A stretch of DNA of 64,000 nucleotides from contig JBHGNT010000003.1 of NCBI GenBank assembly GCA_043228905.1, forward strand, positions 4,092,001 through 4,156,000. Reading direction: 5' to 3'. The notes below the pieces were generated by a model, which was given only the letters and a program-made list of their open reading frames with translations, did not search any database and was not told the DNA's origin. The DNA comes from Azolla caroliniana. Taxonomy: Eukaryota; Polypodiophyta. This document shows positions 29,580-41,096 of the stretch, in pieces. Position 1 is the first letter of the stretch; every line of letters starts with the position of its first letter. The position numbers and the translations under genes are program-made.

Positions 29580-31372
29580 CCACTATAGTCTTCGTTCACT
29601 GTTTGCATTGCCATGGCCAGTTGCCATGGCTCCTTGTGATCCTGTTGAACCTAACCCTTCTTGTCTTGTGCATGTGCCATGCTTCCCACTTTGTTCACCT
29701 TTGTCGTATAATCTCGCGTTAGAGTTGATAATCTTCATGTTAGAGCTCACTGTCTTTGTTAAGATCTCATCCTTGGTAACACTCTTCAAATCCACTTGGT
29801 CCGTTTGGTCCTTGTCATCCGTGGTAGTACCTTTGTTTGGCCTCTTCCTTATCTTTAGCAACCTTGACTTTTTTCCAGATCGGTCTCACCCGATCTTCTT
29901 TCGGTTGAATCGGCTTCCATTCCGATTTGTATTCACCCAAACCGGACTCGGTTGATCAGTTTTTACCGATTCGGTCCCCTTCCGGGTTGGTTTCGACCGA
30001 TCGGTTTCCGTCCAGATTTGCTTTCTTTTCTTTGTTTTCACCGGTCTCGACTGGTTTGATTTTCGACACTTCTTTCTGGATCGGTCTCATCCAATCAGCT
30101 TCCGATTGGAACAATTTCCGTCCGCGTCAAACTCGACGAAACGGATTTTGTCCGAATCCACTTCCGCTTGCTTCATCTTTTGTTTAGATCGGAATTCCGG
30201 CCGGATCGTCTTCCGTCCGGACCCACTTCCAGCTTTACATTCTTTGCTCCCACCTCCCATCTCTCCGGTCTCACGTTGGTTCTTGGACACAACCGCCGAA
30301 GTCTCTAGAATTAGTGGGCAGGAATCCTTTGTATTACCGTCCTCCATTGTTTCACCCATAGCCACCTTCTCGACTATCTCTCCATCGTATACATCGGCTT
30401 TGACCTTCGTTTTCTCTCCGCCACCTTCTATCTCTTCAATCTCACGTTGCCTTTTGAACACAACCGCTGAAATCTCTAGAACTAGGGGTGGGAAAGTCTT
30501 CATACGGCCATCCGCCATTGATTCGTCCATAGCCACATCTGACTCGATGTCATCTTTCGTGGCTACCTCCTCAATCATGTCTGCCTCACACTTTTTATAT
30601 CCCTCGATCATGCAAGCATCGATTATGCTTACCCCTTTTTCACCCGATGTTTTGGATACTTGTATTTCGAAACCTTCTTCCGTTCTTGAAGTGGTGTTCG
30701 CCACTCTCAAGTCATCGACCTTATCCTTGGCCGTCGTTCTTTCGCAAGACGAGAGGATGCCTTGTTCCACACCCTCTCCCATGGTAATGTCGAATCGTAC
30801 TTCGGCCTTCATATCAACCACATCGTTCATCCTTAATCGATCGTCCCTTATAGGCCATGTTGTTGTTGACTAGATTCTCTTCTTCCTCTCATCATGTCTC
30901 CGACATACCCTTTCGACGTCGGCCCAATCCTCAGTAAGACCATTCGCACCGTCATCGTCTTCGAGTTCGATCCCGATGTCCATCCTTTCTTTTCGATCAA
31001 TTGACTTCACGAACATTAGGACTTTATCCATCCCCACCAATTGTTGTTCCTGCTCCGAGAGTTGAGCAAAACGATACTCAAACTCTAAGAATGCTAGTGT
31101 TGCACTTCGGTGGGTCTTCTCTAATGCCACCCATTCATCAAACTCTCGCCGATCTCGTCCCTTCGATCTCTCGTAAAGCTTCTTCAAAGGACCCCCATGT
31201 TGGGTTGTGTTGCCGTATCTTGTGGATTCTTTCTTGTAGCTCATCCGTGGCCACCCGACTGAAGGATATCACTTGCAATCCTTCTAGTATCCCATGTCAA
31301 ATCATCGCCCCCTTGTAGTCACATAGATAACGTGACACGTCCTTTCCATTGAATTGCCCGTTTCTTTGCACA
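29580..31372 (-). pseudogene. Retrotransposon gag-like pseudogene
   Basis: The leftward reading starts at about 31370 with FNGKDVSRYLCDYKG, a gag-type entry, then a stop, then open pieces with FLEFEYRFAQLSEQEQQL and IGIELEDDDGANGLTEDWAD, followed by a long acidic, repetitive stretch to about 30090 (repeated motif KRQREIEEIEGG / KNQRETGEMGGG). This resembles gag regions of unclassified plant LTR elements. It abuts the stop of the Roco gene with no spacer, so it probably inserted there and truncated it. Long plus-strand frames at 29380-30870 are shadows of it. Confidence 0.5.
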
Positions 31373-31374
31373 AG

Positions 31375-33500
31375 TCACTCGCTCGCCTTCACCTCAAACC
31401 ATCTCTTATATGCTTCAAGGACCTCTCCATAATACTCTACCCCAAGAAGATCAATTAAGTCATTTGACAAAGGATGGGGCATATGCCTAGTCCGTTTCCA
31501 ATCATAAGATTCTTGCTCGCCTCGCTTTAGGTTTCTTTTAAGTTGTTTCTTCAAATAAGTTATTTCTATGCACTGATCTTCTCTATCTTGTGCCTTTGAT
31601 GGATAGCATAAGCAATCGGGCCGGATGACACTCTCAATCAACTTAACCCCTTGCACACCAGTAGGTTGCGCACATATTTTGATCAAGGTGTTGATAATAT
31701 GTTTTTCAACAAAAGCTAAGATACGCAGGTTCGTATCTTTTTTAGTATCAATATTTTGATCACCTTGAACTAGCACATCTATGACATGGTTTGATTTTGC
31801 TTGGCAGAAGATGATGATGATCTCGCTCTTTGGAAGACATATGGTTATGAAATCTTTGCCGAGTGTGATGTCAGCATTAACATTCTTAGATTGGAAAGCA
31901 TTGCTAAATAATGCCTGAATTCGGGGAAATAACCCTGGCGTAAGAAAGGTGAGGTCTCTGTTCACACACTCTAACCTTCTGCCCATATACACAAAACTAT
32001 CATTGTCATCCATTCGAGTCCATTGGAGTTGTTCGCCACCCACATCTGGCAATATGGCTGGGATAAAAATGAGATCTGTTGTTCCTTTGGGGACTTTGCA
32101 ACATAGGTGCATGGCTTCCATTAAGTCTACTAGTAACGAGCCCTTCACATTAGATTTGGCAATGGATTCAAACTCCCGCTCTAGAAAATGTCGAGGTATG
32201 CATCCGTTCTCAAATTCAACGATACCCTTTGATGCTCCAAATCTTGGGAAACCAATGAGGCTTCCTAGTATCTGATTGCAAAACCAATTGGGATTGAGAA
32301 CGATGTGTTTGAATCCACTTACATAGACAATGTTGCCGGACTCATTCAAGGACATGGCGATTGCATTTAACTTAGCTTTGTCAACATTATTGGAGATTTT
32401 GCTGAAATCCTCCCATGTAATGATTTGTTCATTTCTGATCTTCGAATAATTCAAGAGATTTTTGCTTACCTGTGTGCAGATGTCATAGAGCTCAATACCT
32501 TGGAGCACATTTTTGGCAATATTAAAAATATGCTCTGCTACAGGTTTGACAGAATCCTTGTTTCTTGCATTGACATCAAATTGGGGGTCGACAATGTCAA
32601 TCACCCTTTCGAATTTTGATCGAAGTGAATTGATCGAATCTGAGAGGGAGCTTGAGACCGACTTCATCTGGTCTGCTCGTGTGAATACCAGGATTACTTT
32701 GAGAGGAATGGTGGATTGAGGGCTTTTGGAGGCAAGGAACCGAAGCCAGTACCTGAAGCTTGTTTTGAAGTCGGCGTCTTTTTTCTCTGCTCCTCTGTTG
32801 TTACTTTGGCTATCCATGGGGCTCCAAACGAACATGAACATGGATGGGAACTGATAAGTGCTCGTTCCTATGTCGGGGAACATGCAGTCGTGGAATGCGT
32901 GGAACTCTTGCTGGCCTGCCATGTCCCACAATGACACTCGGATTCCCACTTTTTTGATGGCTTGCACCTCGATTCCTTTTGTGCGTTCTCCAGTAAACAG
33001 GGCTCTCAGCCTATCCCTCTTTCTCCCATAGATAGAACGCATGGTAGATACAAGAGTAGTCTTTCCTGCGCCAAACAAAATGCAGTGCAACAAAGTATTA
33101 GTGTGTTTGTTTGTATTTTCAGTATTTGAGAGTGTGTGTGGTCATTCATGTCTTGCCTGCGAATGGATCTCCACAGACGAACAATCGGATGGACGTCGCA
33201 GGCACTCGCTTCAACTCTGATCCCAACATGAAATTGCGCTGGTTCCTCCACAGCTGCGCTTGGATTGCAGGGTCCATAATTCCAACCATATGAAGGAATG
33301 GAAGGCCGGAGCGAGAAAGTGCATCCACCACCATAGCAGTAGCAGATCGGTTTAAATCACCTCTAATTTTACCTAATCGAAGGCTGTATAACTGAGGAGG
33401 TGTTGAAGGTATGCTGCCAGCTGTCTCCGGCCCCTTCTTTGGCGGTGCAAGGTGATCCATGAAAGCCATTAGCTCCTCCTCTGTCATATCACCGTCATAG
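31375..33500 (-). CDS. Roc-COR (Roco) GTPase, TORNADO1-like, C-terminally truncated
   Basis: Two predicted exons, 33500-33157 and 33065-31375. Exon 1 encodes a linker and the start of the Roc GTPase (IRLFVCGDPFAGK). Exon 2 completes the P-loop (KTTLVSTMRSIYGRK) and includes switch motif WDMAGQQEFH, the base-recognition motif FTRADQ (TKxD type) and the COR region (HIVLNPNWFCNQILGSLIGF). The intron falls within the P-loop and uses a GC donor (CAG|GCAAGA). In plants Roco proteins such as TORNADO1 carry N-terminal leucine-rich repeats; none are found upstream, where a LINE fragment and repeats lie. The in-frame ATG at 33487 could be a start; an AG at 33501 suggests an earlier exon. The C-terminus stops at VLEAYKRWFEVKASE where a gag-like sequence begins; the second copy at 46.7-49.1 kb continues beyond this point. 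It may be a truncated gene. Confidence 0.75.
33066..33156 (-). other. GC-AG intron splitting the Roc P-loop
   Basis: The 91-nt interval starts GCAAGA after CAG and ends GCGCAG. Joining the exons restores the GDPFAGKTT P-loop in frame. No GT donor gives this result, so a GC-AG intron is the simplest reading. Confidence 0.7.
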
Positions 33501-33784
33501 CTGTATAGAGATGCCTCTCATGTGACATGAAATGAAGACAATTGCTCCCAATAACAGGCTAAAACTAAACGTAACCAAACCTGATTGTTTAAACCCTATA
33601 AATACCTTGGGGAAAGGATATGCGACTCTATACTTCTTTTCAATTTCTCCTCAAATTAAATTCTTGACTTAATGGAGCTTTTTATTGATGGCAAACTTAT
33701 GTTGGTTATGAAAATTTCAAAGATGCCATTATCTATTGACATGATAATAATTAAAGTTTATCCCCAATATATGGCCCAAGGAGG
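33501..33784. other. Non-coding upstream of the Roco gene
   Basis: No coding exon or leucine-rich-repeat motif is visible here. AT-rich with no clear repeats. Confidence 0.4.
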
Positions 33785-34050
33785 GTCCCGACTCCCCGTG
33801 TCAAAGTTGAAGTAATGTTACGAAAGAAGTCAAATTGATTCGAAGAAATTATCGAGGGCGGTTTATCATGCATGCATGAAGAACTGTTTGATAAATCGGG
33901 TCATCCGCAAGAGGCGGCATAATCAGCTGTGGAGGGGTCCCCATCTCGAACTTGAAGTAACCTTTAAGAAAGAAATCAAATTGATTCGAAGAAATTATAG
34001 AGGGTTGTTTGATGAATCGGGTCATCCCCAAGAAGCGGCATAATCAGTTA
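33785..34050. repeat. Two-copy tandem repeat of about 130 bp
   Basis: The shared block contains 'gaagtaa', 'caaattgattcgaagaaatta', 'tgtttgat.aatcgggtcatcc' and 'gcggcataatcag', first at about 33807-33930 and again at about 33950-34050. The second copy runs directly into the tRNA-like sequence. Confidence 0.7.
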
Positions 34051-34137
34051 TGGACTACTCTAGCTGTTAAGGTCCAAGCAGTAAGGCATCGGTTTTTGAT
34101 ACCCACACGCAAAGGTTCAAATCCTTTGACTCTAGGA
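34051..34137 (+). tRNA. tRNA-Gln(UUG)-like sequence of mitochondrial type, probable pseudogene
   Basis: The order of parts is that of a tRNA: 'gtccaagcagtaaggc' (D arm, as in plant mitochondrial trnQ), anticodon stem-loop 'tcggt-ttttgat-accca' with anticodon TTG, and a perfect T arm 'aaagg-ttcaaat-ccttt'. The acceptor-side 5' part carries extra bases ('ctgttaag') and the acceptor stem pairs poorly, so it is unlikely to work. It may be a nuclear copy of a mitochondrial tRNA or a SINE built on one. Confidence 0.45.
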
Positions 34138-34139
34138 TC

Positions 34140-35240
34140 CTAAGACGGCATTCAAACCATTGTTGATAAAAACTCCACAAAGCAGCAATAAATCCTCTTA
34201 TTATGGTGCCCTGCCCTCCTCGATAAGGGCTCATAAGGTCAATATGTGGTCCAAAGTTGTGAACCCTTCCCGGAAGCTTGCTTGTCCGGTTGAACGGCAA
34301 CCATTCTCCTTTGCCCATATACTCAATTTCAATTCTAGAATCGAGCCATATAGTTTAACCAAGTAGTGGCCAATCGTGATTGTCCTATAGTTGCTTGGCA
34401 TAATGGGGTCTCCACTCTTGACGATTGGCACAATGGTATGTTCTCTCCATCTAGTAGGGAAACCTTCACACATGGCTATATTAAAGATGTGTGCTAGCAA
34501 TGGGAGCAAGGTGTCACAAGCATAGATGAAGTGATCACCAACCAATCCATTATGTCTTTCCCAAATTGTAACCAATCAATGGCATTTCTTACATTTTGCG
34601 GAGTAAAACAGGTGGACTCAGGTGGGCGTGAACCATGTGGTTCGGGAAGAGGAGGTTGCATCGGGATGTCATATAGGACCTTTGCATATTCGGCAAGAGA
34701 AGGTTTCCTCCCATTAAACATTTTCCGCACTCTTCTAGTTTCCTTTCCTAGAAACATGTTCAGATACAAATGATCTTCACATTTAGCTAAATACAATCTC
34801 TTCTTCTTCCTTATGAGGTGTTCAATGGCTGGTCTCGCTTGTTTGTGTGTATAAGTGCCCCGCGTTACTTCACATTGCAAGAATCTCCGTGTATCGCAAC
34901 ATTCCTCATCATACCGACTATTTTGTATTACTTTAGTTCCAAGTTTGGGGGGATTGGCCATTGTGTGAGGAAAGGTTGCTTTATGCAATGATTTTGACAA
35001 TCCGCGGGTAAGCTCATCGAGTGCGAATGGATCCAAATCTAGCATGCCATTGTATACTCCATAACCATACACATCAATTGTCTCACGAGTAAATTGATAC
35101 AAGTTAACCAACCCACTCTCCTTAGCATATACATCCCTTGTCCTTCCATCCTTTATCTTGAAGTGTAGATATGCATGATCTATTGCCAAGTCCATAGATC
35201 TACCAAATATAGTGAACTCTTTTATTTCAAGGATCATGAG
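34140..35240 (-). pseudogene. LINE (non-LTR retrotransposon) fragment
   Basis: Leftward reading: a post-endonuclease linker with PAIEHLIRKKKRLYLAKCED, then the RT entry with SNYRTITIGHYLVKLYGSIL and QASFREGFTTLDHILTL. After a frame change the catalytic-domain start (KRIYCCFVEF-like) is seen at about 34190, after which the element is cut off beside the tRNA-like sequence. The endonuclease N-terminus, the catalytic YADD box and the 3' tail are missing. Parts of the frame overlap by a frameshift near 34500-34575. Confidence 0.75.
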
Positions 35241-36681
35241 AGATGGGAGATGGAGATCCCATTAGAAAATCGACTATGCTTGCACCTCCTTTAGGGTTCC
35301 AACATGTTAAAGCATCTGATCCAGGCCATTCTAACAATCCATTATATAGACATGTATTGCAAGTGTAAAGACACTGACAATGCAAGGAGATGATGAAGGA
35401 ACGTGAGATGCATGGTGAGATTGAAAGAACGATACTACTAAATGAAACATTTTTCTTGGATATGCTGAACATGAATAAAGTTGGCTAAAAGATTACTTAT
35501 CTTTACCTAGAAAGATTGACTACATTCATTCGACATGGCTATACAATATTCGTTGTAATATTGGATTATCTTGTATATTGTCCACTTTCATTTTAATACC
35601 AATGCAGGATAGTTTTTTATGGAAAATGGTAATGAGGTAGAGGTAGAGGTATGAGGCACACACTCCTAGTTCTTTATTTGGAAGTAGAAAAACAACTCAT
35701 TTTGTAGGAGAAATGTCAACTTGGTGTTTGAGGGATATACCCATGTTGCTATACATATACATAATTGTACTTACATGATGGTGTAGCTAGTAGCTTCTGT
35801 TTACATAATGTAGTAAAGATTTGACCAATGGATTATTGACATGTTAGGGATGTGATATATCACATATGAGATGTAAGAATTTGAGCAATGCAACCCATGC
35901 AAGAAAATGTAGGAATATGATGAGATGTAAGAATTAGCTTTTAATAGTTTAAATTTTAGGAATAAATCCAATGTATTTATAAGTCTTTAAGATGCATGGG
36001 CGTAACATCCTCAACCAAACCTATCCTTGTATGAATTTCCCTCTTAATCACAATCTCAATTTTGACATTATATATTAAAGCTCTTGAACATTAAGAGATA
36101 CTTCTCACTTTCATATGTATTACATGATGTCAATTTTCTTTTTGGGTGTCCTAGTTCAATTTAACCTCCAAAAGCAATAATAAAATACATCATTCTCTCA
36201 TTCACTTATAAATAGATTCGTGTTGAGAGCTTCAATTCAAGGTTTCACTAATGTTCTAGTATGTGATTGTGATTCCTAACTATTTGAAGCATTTTCTTCT
36301 CATTTTATGTGCTTTTGTACATCGTTTAGCTCATTAAGTGGTAGATTAAGCCACATTATGGCTGAAACTAGCTTCTTTGTCAAGATAGTTAAGGCGGGTC
36401 TAATACCCTGTTTTTGGTAACTCGAGAGTACTTGTCAACCATTCTTGCAAGTTTTACCTTGATAAGGGTACAATTTTGTTTGAGAGGAAGTTGTGCAATA
36501 GATGCAAACATACCTAGAAGAGACACATTTAATAAGACAAAGTCATTGTACACTTGATTTAGATACACAAATAACCTTGATTAATGTCGGTTATAAAACA
36601 AGACAATTATTCTTAGTTGCAAAAGCCCATCTACGTTCATAGGAGGAATATTCAAAAGTTTACAAGAAATATTGAAAGTAG
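35241..36681. other. AT-rich non-coding stretch
   Basis: No gene or well-formed repeat found. Short related phrases such as 'gatgtaagaatt.gagcaatg' recur near 35870-35940. Before insertion of gypsy 2 this region lay directly downstream of the second Roco copy. Confidence 0.45.
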
Positions 36682-36686
36682 GCCAC

Positions 36687-37049
36687 TGTCACGGATGAAT
36701 AATTGGAAGACAAAGAGATGGGTAAGTTGATGAGATAGAGAGATGGATAAGTTGATGACGATGAGTACGAATATCTATTCCATGACTGGTGTTGATCTCC
36801 TTGATGTTAACAAGAGAGATCAACCCTTTTTATACATATAGTGATGCATGATAAGCATGCTCATGCCAAGTCATACATACTATAATATTAAGCATATTGA
36901 TTCTTGCATGCCAAGTCTTACATATTGAGTCTTACATACTAAGTCTTACAGACCACTCTTTATACAAAGGTTTAAAATCTAGAGTCTTTCTAAGAGAAAT
37001 ATATATATACAAAGACCTAAGGCTTGAATTCGACTCGATGTTCATGACA
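36687..37049 (-). repeat. 3' LTR of gypsy element 2
   Basis: In minus orientation it runs TGTCATGAAC ... CCGTGACA, 363 bp, with a 'tgtataaaaaggg' TATA box near 36830. The complement of a polypurine tract (ttatcctcccctt) follows at 37050. Left flank GCCAC; right flank of the whole element CCCAC (four of five bases agree). Confidence 0.8.
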
Positions 37050-37059
37050 TTATCCTCCC

Positions 37060-38359
37060 CTTAAGCGCCGACTTCAAGAAGGTGCAGGTTTGTGAGGATA
37101 TCGGAGATGAAAATCATGAACCACATCTGGGGAATTGAGTAAATTTTTGCAGACTCCCATGTGGCCTCAAAAATGGAATATCCTTTCCACAAGACCAGAT
37201 ATTGGAGATTTCGTCGGCTCTTGTGTGAGTCTAGAATGGTCTCGACTTAATAATCATCCCCGGTTGCCAATGCTACAGGGGGTGGCGGCTCCATGCTTCT
37301 TCCTAGAATTGAGGATGGATGGTAGAGCTCAAGAAGAGATGCATGGAAGACATTGTGAATTCGGTAGTGTGATGGAAGAGCAAGACGGAAAGCTACGGGG
37401 TTGACTCTGTCAACAATTTCGAACGGACCCAATTTTTTGTAATCAAGTTTGTTGCATGGATGAGTAGTCGGAATATGCCGTCATAATATGACTCTTTCAT
37501 CAGACGAGCTCGTTCTTCAGCAGATGGATTCACGAGCTATGTTAAAGCGTGGATGGAACCCATAGTTTGCGAAGAAGGGTGTTACGCTAGTTGATGTGTG
37601 GAGAGTATTGTTGTAGGAGAACTCGGCCATTGGAAGAAATTTGATCCAATCATCTTCTTGATAACTTATCATACATCAGAGATATTGCTCTAGAATCTAA
37701 TTCACTCATTTTGTTTGTCCATCTGTCTCAGGATGGAAGGCTGTCGAAAATTTTGTAGAAGATCCAAGTGTCTGGAAGAGGCGTTTCCAAAAATGAGACA
37801 TAAATTGGGGGCCGTGATCAGAGATAATGTCATCTGGTAAACCGTGAAGGCGCACAATATTTGTTAATAATAGATTTGTTGTTTCCATCCCTGAAATTGC
37901 CTTAGAACGTGGAATAAAGTGTGCCATCTTTGTGAATCTGTCAACCACCACCAATACTGAATTGAATCCATCAATGTCTGGAAGGTCTGTGATAAAGTCC
38001 GTTGAGATGGAGGCCAATGGCCTATTTGGATTTGGCAAAGGTTGAAGTAGACGGTAGGGATGATGATGTATTGCTTTGGCACGGGCACATGTATCACATG
38101 TTTTCACGAATTCTTTAACAAGTTTCCAAGGTTGTGGCCACCAATAACTTATTAACTCCAAAGTTTTTGCAATGCCAAAATGTCTAGCTAGGGCATCATC
38201 ATGGCATTCCTTCACGATACGGATACGACAAGGACCATCTGGGACATACATTAAGTTGTACCGAAAAAGAAAACCATCCTGAAACATAAATTGGTTATGA
38301 ATATTTGGATGAGTTGTTGAGATTCTCCCTAATCTCTTATGCAAATTTGTCGGTGGCAA
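37060..38359 (-). pseudogene. Gypsy 2 integrase and chromodomain
   Basis: The open segment 38359-37706 has the zinc region (KECHDDALARHFG, CDTCARAK) and the core with ISTDFITDLP, ISDHGPQF and HPETDGQT, so both aspartates are kept here, unlike gypsy 1. Frameshifts follow near 37700-37440. The GPF segment (MGPFEIVDRV) and a chromodomain-like reading (YEVETILD, LVLWKGY) lie at about 37435-37140. Confidence 0.8.
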
Positions 38360-39028
38360 TATTTGTGGCTATGGCATTGAGTAATGATTCATCCACGGCC
38401 ATATACGTTGCACAAAGTTGAAATTGATGTGGCTGTAGGAGACAATGTGATTGTTGATTGTAGGTTGCATCCCCTGGCCGAATTTCGAATTCCGAACGTT
38501 GAGATAGCGCATCGGCTTTACCATGTTGGACACCAGGACGAAAAACAATTTCAAAGTCATAATTGGCCAGGAAGGTCGACCATCACGCTTGCCTTCGAAA
38601 TACCCTTCCCTGGTTCGAAATGTCGTTTTCCACTCATCTCTAGGCTTGATACGTACCAAGTTGTCGGCACCTCTCAGATCAATATTGGAGAATATACGCC
38701 CAACGAAGTCGTTCGAGGAGCTCGGGGATTAGAGGTAGTGGATAGCGATTTCGAACAATTACTCGATTGAGCCCGCGATAGTCGATACATAAGCGTAGAG
38801 TTCCATCTTTCTTTTTGACAAATAGAATAGGAGAGCCAGCTAGAGATTTTGAGCGGCGAATGAATCCCTTTGCGAGATTCTGAGGGCCTTGAGTTATGGT
38901 TCAGATAACCCATAGATAGGGCCTAAAGGAGGATAAGCACCATCTTTCAAGTCAATTGGACAATCGTATGGGCGATGTTCAGGCAAGTGGTCAACATTTT
39001 TCTTCTCAAATATATTAGAGAAATCATT
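38360..39028 (-). pseudogene. Gypsy 2 reverse transcriptase/RNase H, internally deleted
   Basis: RT fingers are visible in shifting frames (GPIYGLSEP near 38930, KKKDGTLRL near 38815, [13 protein letters not shown] near 38640). The sequence then passes directly to the end of RNase H and the connection (WPIMTL... and a reading with [13 protein letters not shown]). The catalytic YxDD box and most of RNase H are absent. Confidence 0.7.
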
Positions 39029-39460
39029 CTATTTCGATGGAAAAGAGCTACTACATAGGGTAGTGTCTGGAGTGGACATGACCGCCATGTCCTTAGAATT
39101 AGAAATGGATGCAATTAACACCGTATCAATTACCCGAACAAGAGTGGAATCTGTTTCCGAGGCTGGCACGGTTGGAACTATCGATGTTGTTTCTATTGGA
39201 GCAATCGTTGACATGATTCTTGTTGAAGAGGAAATGGGAGTGATCACTAATGTGAATGTGGTCCTCTCCGAAGCAGAAATGGGAGTTGCCCTTGAATCAT
39301 GAGTGGGAGCAACCGTTGACACGGTCCTCACCGGAGCGGAGACTGGAATCGGAGCAATCATTGATGTGGTCCTCACTGGAGCAAAAACGGGAGTTGTTCC
39401 CGAAACATGAATGGGAGCAACCGTTGACACGGTCCTCACCGAAGTAGGCGGCCAAAAAAA
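39029..39460 (-). repeat. Ser/Thr/Pro/Val-rich repeated linker in gypsy 2
   Basis: An open 136-codon leftward frame is made of degenerate repeats such as PVRTVSTVAPIHVS and PVRTTSMIAPIPVS. At DNA level, 'ggagcaaccgttgacacggtcctcac' type blocks recur every 60-65 bp. It stands between protease and RT, where chromoviruses normally have a shorter linker. Confidence 0.65.
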
Positions 39461-39512
39461 TGGCAGAGCATTAGCTCGAAGAAAAGTGGAAGTAATCCCT
39501 TGTGGGCGAGAA

Positions 39513-39975
39513 TTCGAGGTGAAGTTGATGGAGCGAGATCGTCAATCCACGATTGGATTGTGAGTCTCGAGCCATGATAACCCCAAGATGATAGGATTCA
39601 ACGTGATGTGATGAGGTTAAAAATGATTTCTTCCTGGTGGGCTCCTATGTGGAGACTCAACGGAATTGTTGGAAGTTGATGGAGCGAGATCGCCAATCCA
39701 CGATTGGATTGTGAGTCTTGAGCCATGATAACCCCAAGATGATAGGATGTCGACGTGATGTGATGAGGTTAAAAATGATTTCTTCCTGGTGGGCTCCTAT
39801 GTGGAGACTCAACAGAATTGTTGGAAGTTGATGGAGCGAGATCGCCAATACACGATTGGATTGTGAGTCTCGAGCCATGTTAACCCCAAGATGATAGGAT
39901 GTCGACGTGATGTGATGAGGTTAAAAATGATTTCTTCCTGGTGGGTTCCTATGTGGAGACTCAACGGAATTGTTG
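39513..39975 (-). repeat. Three tandem copies of a ~152-bp segment in the gypsy 2 protease
   Basis: 'gttgatggagcgagatcg' starts near 39523, 39674 and 39827, giving a period of about 151-153 bp with very few differences. Each copy encodes LHIGAHQEEIIFNLITSRRH and HPIILGLSWL..NPIVDWR, the C-terminal part of the protease. Near-identity shows the triplication is recent compared with the decay of the rest of gypsy 2. Confidence 0.85.
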
Positions 39976-40060
39976 TATCTGTGATTGTACCAGAAGAGAG
40001 CGTTCGACCGTCGATCACTTCAACTGGAATCGGGACAGTTATTTTGTTGCTTGGAATGTT

Positions 40061-40065
40061 GTGTG
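40061..40065. other. Target-site duplication of copia D (left copy)
   Basis: GTGTG, repeated exactly at 45602-45606 beyond the right LTR. Confidence 0.9.
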
Positions 40066-40372
40066 TGTCGAATACAAGTGTATAATGGACGTATTCACAC
40101 TATCCCTTTGTATAGATCAAGTTTGGGCCATTTGTGTAATTAGCATAAATGGTAGATGCCCTAAGTCTGTCACTATATATAGTGACCTTGTAACCTTTTT
40201 GTAAGGTTGGGTTGTATTATTGCTTTATGGAATAAAAACAGTCGTTTTGTGCCTCCTCTCTCTCTCTCTCTCTCTATCTCTGTGCAACGACCTTGAAACT
40301 GTCATACGCAAGCATTCAACCCTAATCGAATGCTATCTGATCTTCCGCATCGACACGGCCTTGTCTCCAACA
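40066..40372 (+). repeat. 5' LTR of copia D (307 bp)
   Basis: TGTCGAAT...CCAACA, with a TATATATAG box (about 40174) and a CT run (about 40255-40277). By eye it is identical to the 3' LTR. Confidence 0.95.
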
Positions 40373-40386
40373 TCTGGTATCAGAGC

Positions 40387-41096
40387 TTGCACAGTATTCG
40401 GTTCCTCAACCCGCTGTCGGCCGTCGTCTCAGCCTGCACAGCATTCGGTTTCCTGCGTCATTCGAAGAAGAGAGAAGAAGAAGAAAAACGAGGCTTGCAT
40501 CTCATCGCGTTAGATCATCTTCGCTTGGAGTAAGCCAGCAGGTTGTACTCTGTTCCTTGTGATCGTAACCGCTCGAGGTGAAATCCCCTTGTGCAGCATT
40601 GACACGATCGTGCTCCACTCGGTTAAACGGCATCCGAAGAGGTCATCAAACGCTGCTCGCCGCTCATTGTAACCACTCGGTGCAGATCGGTCTCAAGACA
40701 ACAACCCAAATTCGTGCTTCATCTGGCTGATCGACATTCGGGAGGATCAGTTGGATCCGTCTCTCTCGTCGCTGCAGTCACCCGAAGCAGAATCGGTCCA
40801 AACAATCGGTTTCAATAATCGGTATTTGGCATATATATTCAGAAGCGAACCGGGCTCACTCCGACTCGGCAACATTCGGGAAGACCAGTCGGTTCTGTCC
40901 CTCAAGTTACCGGAGTCAATTCGAGCAAGTTCAACAATACATATATCCGAAGCCGAACCGACTCGGGTTCAAATCCGACCAGAACGATATCGGGTGAGCC
41001 AACCGGCTGCACTCCAACAAGGTTTGTAGTCAACTCCGAACCGAGCTTCGTCAACCGAAACCAAATTTGATCGCATCAACATCCGGCTCGTCAGAA
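40387..41096 (+). other. Long untranslated leader of copia D
   Basis: About 700 bp between primer-binding site and the first plausible gag ATG. It is GC-rich with many TCGG/CCGA words and no clear gene. An open frame at 40751-41029 and an in-frame upstream extension at 41067 (non-ATG) exist, but the copia gag motif begins at ATG 41097. Confidence 0.5.

Noticed and set aside
29380-30873. Long plus-strand frames rich in Ser, Phe and Pro
   Set aside because: They lie opposite the minus-strand gag-like region, which has better motifs; they look like shadows.
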